From NCBI GenBank assembly GCA_035632095.1, contig DASQHM010000244.1:1-9910 (forward strand): a stretch of 9,910 nucleotides of DNA. The letters run 5' to 3'. The translations under genes were made by a program, and so were the position numbers. The DNA is from DASQHM01 sp035632095 (GTDB lineage Bacteria; Pseudomonadota; Alphaproteobacteria; Ferrovibrionales; Ferrovibrionaceae). Below are positions 6,862 to 9,910 of this stretch, one piece after another. Numbering within the stretch: the stretch's first letter is position 1; each line of letters begins with the position of its first letter. The notes beneath the pieces were generated by a model that worked only from the letters and a program-made list of their open reading frames with translations, was not told the origin of the DNA and searched no databases.

Positions 6862-7944
6862 TTGAACGCGGCTCCGCTGCTCCGCATCGCCGGCGTTTCC
6901 AAGCGCTTCGGCACGATTACGGCGCTCGACCATGTGTCGCTCGATGTTTTCGCCGGCGAATTCTTCGCGCTGCTAGGCCCAAGCGGCTGCGGCAAGACCA
7001 CGCTGCTCCGCATGATCGCGGGCTTCGAATCGCCCGACGAGGGAACGGTGCATTTGGACGGCGCCGATCTGGCAGGCGTGCCGCCCTACCGCCGCCCGGT
7101 CAACATGGTGTTCCAGTCCTATGCGCTGTTCCCGCACCTGAGCGTCGAGCAAAACGTGGCGTTCGGTTTGCGCCAGGAAGGTCTGCCGGCAGAAGACATC
7201 GCCGCGCGTGTCGTCGAGATGCTGGAGCTGGTGGAGCTCTCATCCGCAGCCAAGCGCAAGCCGGATCAATTGTCCGGCGGGCAGCGCCAGCGCGTGGCTC
7301 TGGCCCGCGCCTTGGTGAAGCAACCGAAACTGCTATTGCTCGACGAACCGCTGGCGGCGCTGGACCGGCGCTTGCGCGAGCGCACCCGCTCCGAACTGGT
7401 GGATTTGCAGCGGCGCACCGGCGTCGCCTTCGTCCTGGTGACCCACGACCAGGAGGAAGCCATGTCGCTTGCGGCGCGCATCGCCGTGATGGACCGGGGC
7501 CGTGTGGTCCAAGTCGGAACGCCCGCCGAAATCTACGAGCAGCCGGTCTCGCGCTGGGTGGCTGAATTCGTCGGCGACGTGAATGTCATCGCCGGACATG
7601 TCGTGCACCACGGCGGCGCGGCCGAACTCCGCACCGAGGCCGGCTGGCGGATCGGGGTGCCGGCGAACGCCGCAGATGGCCCGGCGGTTCTGTCGCTCCG
7701 GCCGGAGCAGCTCGACATCGTTCACGCCGCACCCGCTCCCGGCGATGCCAACTGCATCGCCGGCGACGTGGTCGAGGTCGGCTATCTCGGCAGCCAATCG
7801 CTGCTTCGCGTCCGCGTCGACCGGCACATGACCATTTCCGTCATGCGCGCCAACCGCCCGGGCGCCGAACGCCGGGATGCGCGCGTCGGCGAACGCGTCT
7901 ACGTCGTATGGCCCGTGGGGGCCGGCGTGATGCTGCCGCCATGA
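6862..7944 (+). CDS. potG: Polyamine ABC transporter ATP-binding subunit
   Basis: This cytoplasmic ATPase powers polyamine import. It has 360 residues. The nucleotide-binding domain (1 to about 240) shows Walker A GPSGCGKT (39-46), Q-loop Q85 in VFQSYALFPHL, signature LSGGQ (137-141), Walker B LLLLDEP (157-163), D-loop ALD (166-168) and switch His195 in THDQEEA. A C-terminal TOBE-like regulatory domain covers about 240-355 (LSLRPEQLDI and GYLGSQSLLRVRVD). All catalytic residues are present. The start is TTG at 6862: an in-frame TGA lies at 6844-6846 and no ATG or GTG occurs between it and the conserved sequence. The only upstream purine run is GAAAGG (6845-6850), 11 bases away, so translation may depend on coupling to potF, whose stop ends 1 base earlier. 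It overlaps potH by 4 bases. Confidence 0.95.
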   Translation: MNAAPLLRIAGVSKRFGTITALDHVSLDVFAGEFFALLGPSGCGKTTLLRMIAGFESPDEGTVHLDGADLAGVPPYRRPVNMVFQSYALFPHLSVEQNVAFGLRQEGLPAEDIAARVVEMLELVELSSAAKRKPDQLSGGQRQRVALARALVKQPKLLLLDEPLAALDRRLRERTRSELVDLQRRTGVAFVLVTHDQEEAMSLAARIAVMDRGRVVQVGTPAEIYEQPVSRWVAEFVGDVNVIAGHVVHHGGAAELRTEAGWRIGVPANAADGPAVLSLRPEQLDIVHAAPAPGDANCIAGDVVEVGYLGSQSLLRVRVDRHMTISVMRANRPGAERRDARVGERVYVVWPVGAGVMLPP

Positions 7945-8855
7945 CGGCGCCGGAACGCTACCCCATGAGTCTCGGCCGCAACGGCGCCCGCATCGTCGCC
8001 TACATTCCCTATATCTGGCTGCTGGCGCTGTTCCTGGCGCCGTTCTTGATCGTGCTGAAGATCAGTTTCGCCGGCGTGGTCCTGGCCCAGCCGCCCTACA
8101 CGCCGCTGTTCGACCTAGGCGGCGGGACTGTTCGTCTGCTCGGCAGCTTCGACAACTATTTCGCCTTGATCGACGACAGTCTCTATATCCGCGCCTATGC
8201 GGGTTCGCTTCGCATCGCCTTCGAATCGACGCTGATCGCCTTGGGCTTGGCGTTGCCCATGGCCTATGGATTGTCGCGCGCGCCGCTGACGGTGCGGCCG
8301 CTGCTGGTGGCCGCGGCAGTGCTGCCGTTCTGGACCTCGTTTCTCATCCGCGTCTATGCCTGGATCGGCATCCTGAAACCGGAAGGCTGGTTGAACGCAG
8401 GGTTGTCGCTGCTTGGCTTCGGCGAGCACCGGCTCGCGATCCTCGACACGGAGGCGGCGGTGGTGATCGGCATGGTCTATTCGTATCTGCCGTTCATGCT
8501 GCTGCCGTTGTACGCGAGCCTGGAGAAGCTCGATTTCACCTTACTGGAAGCGGCGGCCGATCTCGGCTGCCGGCCGGCGCGCGCCTTCTGGTCGGTCACG
8601 TTTCCGCTGGCCTTGCCCGGCGTCATAGCCGGCTGCCTGCTGATGTTCATTCCGGCCGTGGGCGAATTCGTCATTCCCGATCTGCTCGGCGGCTCGTCGA
8701 CCTTGATGATCGGCAAGACGCTCTGGGTCGAATTCTTCGTCAATCGCGATTGGCCGCTGGCCTCCGCCGCGACGGTGGTGCTCGTGCTGCTGTTGATGGT
8801 GCCGCTCGCGGCAATCCAGCGGCGGCAGTCGCGCCTGCTGCGGGGACTGGAATGA
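7941..8855 (+). CDS. potH: Polyamine ABC transporter permease, first subunit
   Basis: This is an inner-membrane channel subunit that pairs with PotI and docks on PotG. It has 304 residues from the ATG at 7941, whose ATGA overlaps the potG stop. An in-frame GTG at 7908 would add 11 residues lying inside potG and is less likely; an ATG at 7965 is also possible. Six hydrophobic segments are visible at about 20-40, 90-110, 120-142, 172-192, 225-243 and 274-292. A periplasmic loop follows the first (about 45-85). The ATPase-coupling EAA loop is EAAADLGCRPARAFWSVTFP (about 203-222), with the conserved Gly in place. The motifs PFWTSFLIRVYAW and FIPAVGEFVIPDLLGG are typical of PotB/PotH proteins. Its stop overlaps the start of the next permease (ATGA). 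Confidence 0.94.
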   Translation: MTAPERYPMSLGRNGARIVAYIPYIWLLALFLAPFLIVLKISFAGVVLAQPPYTPLFDLGGGTVRLLGSFDNYFALIDDSLYIRAYAGSLRIAFESTLIALGLALPMAYGLSRAPLTVRPLLVAAAVLPFWTSFLIRVYAWIGILKPEGWLNAGLSLLGFGEHRLAILDTEAAVVIGMVYSYLPFMLLPLYASLEKLDFTLLEAAADLGCRPARAFWSVTFPLALPGVIAGCLLMFIPAVGEFVIPDLLGGSSTLMIGKTLWVEFFVNRDWPLASAATVVLVLLLMVPLAAIQRRQSRLLRGLE

Positions 8856-9631
8856 AGCGCGGCCTCACCTCCGTCACGATCGCCGCGCTCGCGTTCGGCT
8901 ACGCCTTTCTCTATGTGCCGATCGCGCTGCTGGTGGTGCAGTCGTTCAACGGCGGACGCCTGGTGACCGTGTGGGCCGGATGGTCGTTCCGCTGGTATGC
9001 CGCGCTGCTCGACGACGCGCAGCTTCTCGATTCCATCCGCGTGAGCCTGGTGGTGGCGGTTCTATCGGCCAGCGGCGCGCTGGTGCTCGGCACGCTCGCG
9101 GGCCTGGCGCTGGCGCGCCTGCCGCGCCTGCCGGGCCGCGCGCTCTTCGCCGGCATGGTGCTGGCGCCCCTGGTCATGCCGGAAGTGATCACCGGGCTTT
9201 CGCTGCTGCTGCTGTTCGTCGCCCTCGACGTGGACCGCGGCATTCCGACCGTGGTGCTGGCGCATATGAGCTTCGCCATGACCTATGTGGCGGTGGTGGT
9301 GCGGGCGCGGCTCTCCGGTTTCGAGCAAAGCCTGGAAGAAGCGGCGTTCGATCTCGGCGCCACGCCCGCCCGCGTCCTGTGGAGCATCACCTTGCCGCTG
9401 ATCGCGCCGGCGCTGGCGGCGGGCTGGCTGCTTGCCTTCACGCTTTCGCTCGACGATCTGGTGATCGCATCGTTCACCACCGGGCCTGGCGCCACCACGC
9501 TGCCCATGCGCATCTACAGCCAGGTCCGCCTCGGCGTCACGCCCGAGATCAACGCCGTCTCGACTTTCATGATCGGCGCGGTCGCGGTGATTTTGGTCGG
9601 GGTGAGTTTGTTGCAGCGAAAGCGGGGGTGA
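8852..9631 (+). CDS. potI: Polyamine ABC transporter permease, second subunit
   Basis: This is the second inner-membrane permease of the polyamine importer, with 259 residues (slightly shorter than E. coli PotI, about 281). The start is ATG at 8852, overlapping the potH stop as ATGA and preceded by GGGGA (8842-8846) 5 bases upstream. Upstream in-frame codons to 8750 lie inside potH and encode non-membrane sequence, so I exclude them. Hydrophobic segments lie at about 9-30, 62-87, 98-125, 131-150, 183-204 and 236-254. The EAA loop LEEAAFDLGATPARVLWSIT is at 161-180. FTLSLDDLVIASFTTGPG and the following TLPMRIYSQVRLGVTPEINA are characteristic of the PotC/PotI family. It is the last gene of the operon; a convergent gene ends 20 bases beyond its stop. 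Confidence 0.94.
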   Translation: MKRGLTSVTIAALAFGYAFLYVPIALLVVQSFNGGRLVTVWAGWSFRWYAALLDDAQLLDSIRVSLVVAVLSASGALVLGTLAGLALARLPRLPGRALFAGMVLAPLVMPEVITGLSLLLLFVALDVDRGIPTVVLAHMSFAMTYVAVVVRARLSGFEQSLEEAAFDLGATPARVLWSITLPLIAPALAAGWLLAFTLSLDDLVIASFTTGPGATTLPMRIYSQVRLGVTPEINAVSTFMIGAVAVILVGVSLLQRKRG

Positions 9632-9662
9632 GGGCGCGCCAGACCCCTGGTCACTCGCCCTC
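9630..9662. terminator. Nested hairpin between convergent gene ends, possible bidirectional terminator
   Basis: Perfect 7-base arms GAGGGCG (9630-9636) and CGCCCTC (9656-9662) enclose a second stem, CCAG-ACCC-CTGG (9639-9650). The structure covers the gap between potI and the minus-strand TPR gene and includes both stop codons. Because it is symmetrical it could act on transcripts from either side. No T-run follows on either strand, so it is not a standard intrinsic terminator. Confidence 0.4.
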
Positions 9663-9910
9663 CGGCACGCCGGCCTTGCGCATGCCTTCGTACAAGCGCT
9701 CGCGCTGTTGCAGGTGTACGGGATCGTTGCCGCGCCGGTCATCGCGGATCCTGACGACGCTGAAATTGGGATCGAGCCTGAGTCCCGCGTCGCGCGCCGC
9801 CTCCGCCTCCGCCATATGGCCCGTAAGCGCCAATGCCGCCGCGATATAGAAGTGCGACAACGCCTCCCGGGGATTGATGCCGATTGCGCGACGCAAATGC
9901 TCCAAGGCAC
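9651..9910 (-). CDS. TPR-containing protein, C-terminal fragment (5' end outside window)
   Basis: Only the last 85 codons are seen; the frame is open at the window edge, so the true start lies beyond base 9910. The TTG at 9905 is just an internal Leu. The visible part has a helix pair of TPR type: EHLRRAIGINPREALSHFYI, then AAALALTGHMAEAEAARDAG and LRLDPNF, with the usual small/hydrophobic spacing and the Pro that closes a repeat. The tail (DPVHLQQRERLYEGMRKAG, ending VPEGE) resembles the extreme C-termini of alphaproteobacterial multidomain proteins such as TPR-bearing adenylate/guanylate cyclases. That resemblance is from memory of the family, and the N-terminal catalytic or DNA-binding part is not visible, so the function is left open. 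It is convergent with potI, with 19 bases between stop codons. Confidence 0.75.
   Translation of the reverse strand, partial: ALEHLRRAIGINPREALSHFYIAAALALTGHMAEAEAARDAGLRLDPNFSVVRIRDDRRGNDPVHLQQRERLYEGMRKAGVPEGE

Noticed and set aside
1..9910. Mobile elements, attachment sites, tRNA or CRISPR in the window
   Set aside because: I saw no transposase or integrase motifs, no terminal inverted repeats with target duplication, no tRNA-like cloverleaf, and no regularly spaced repeats.

Overview
The window comes from a GC-rich bacterium, most likely an alphaproteobacterium. The evidence is strong G/C bias at third codon positions, Rhizobiales/Rhodospirillales-like adhesin signatures, and a terminal TPR tail of a type common in rhizobial multidomain proteins. 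The taxonomic call is an inference from style, not from a marker gene. There is no RNA gene, insertion sequence, integrase or CRISPR array here.

Left half (bases 1 to about 5483, minus strand): a two-partner secretion (type Vb) locus. An outer-membrane TpsB transporter of the ShlB/FhaC family (3654 to 5441 or 5483) is followed 230 bases later by its large secreted partner, a filamentous-haemagglutinin-like TpsA. The TpsA frame is open for 1141 codons, from its ATG at 3423 to the window edge, so its C-terminal part lies outside. TpsB should recognise the TPS domain of TpsA in the periplasm and thread the unfolded beta-helical protein through its barrel. The cargo's final function (adhesin, haemolysin or contact-dependent toxin) cannot be read from this part.

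Right half (bases 5757 to 9631, plus strand): a compact four-gene polyamine ABC transporter operon in the order potF-potG-potH-potI, as in the E. coli putrescine system. It comprises a periplasmic binding protein, an ATPase and two permeases. The junctions are tight: a 1-base gap with a TTG start for potG, then two ATGA overlaps. A convergent gene, visible only as its last 85 codons (9651 to 9910, minus strand), encodes a TPR-containing C-terminus.

Control regions: tpsB and potF diverge from a roughly 270-base intergenic region, and a second gap separates tpsB from tpsA. Both contain very AT-rich islands (about 25 to 28 % GC in the richest 60-base rows) inside otherwise GC-rich DNA. Both carry nearly the same 16-base element, ATACNNAGTATATATG as read on the plus strand, built around a dyad. 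This shared element is the most interesting unannotated signal in the window and suggests common control of the two secretion genes. Otherwise the window holds recognisable families; I found no clear sign of a wholly new system.
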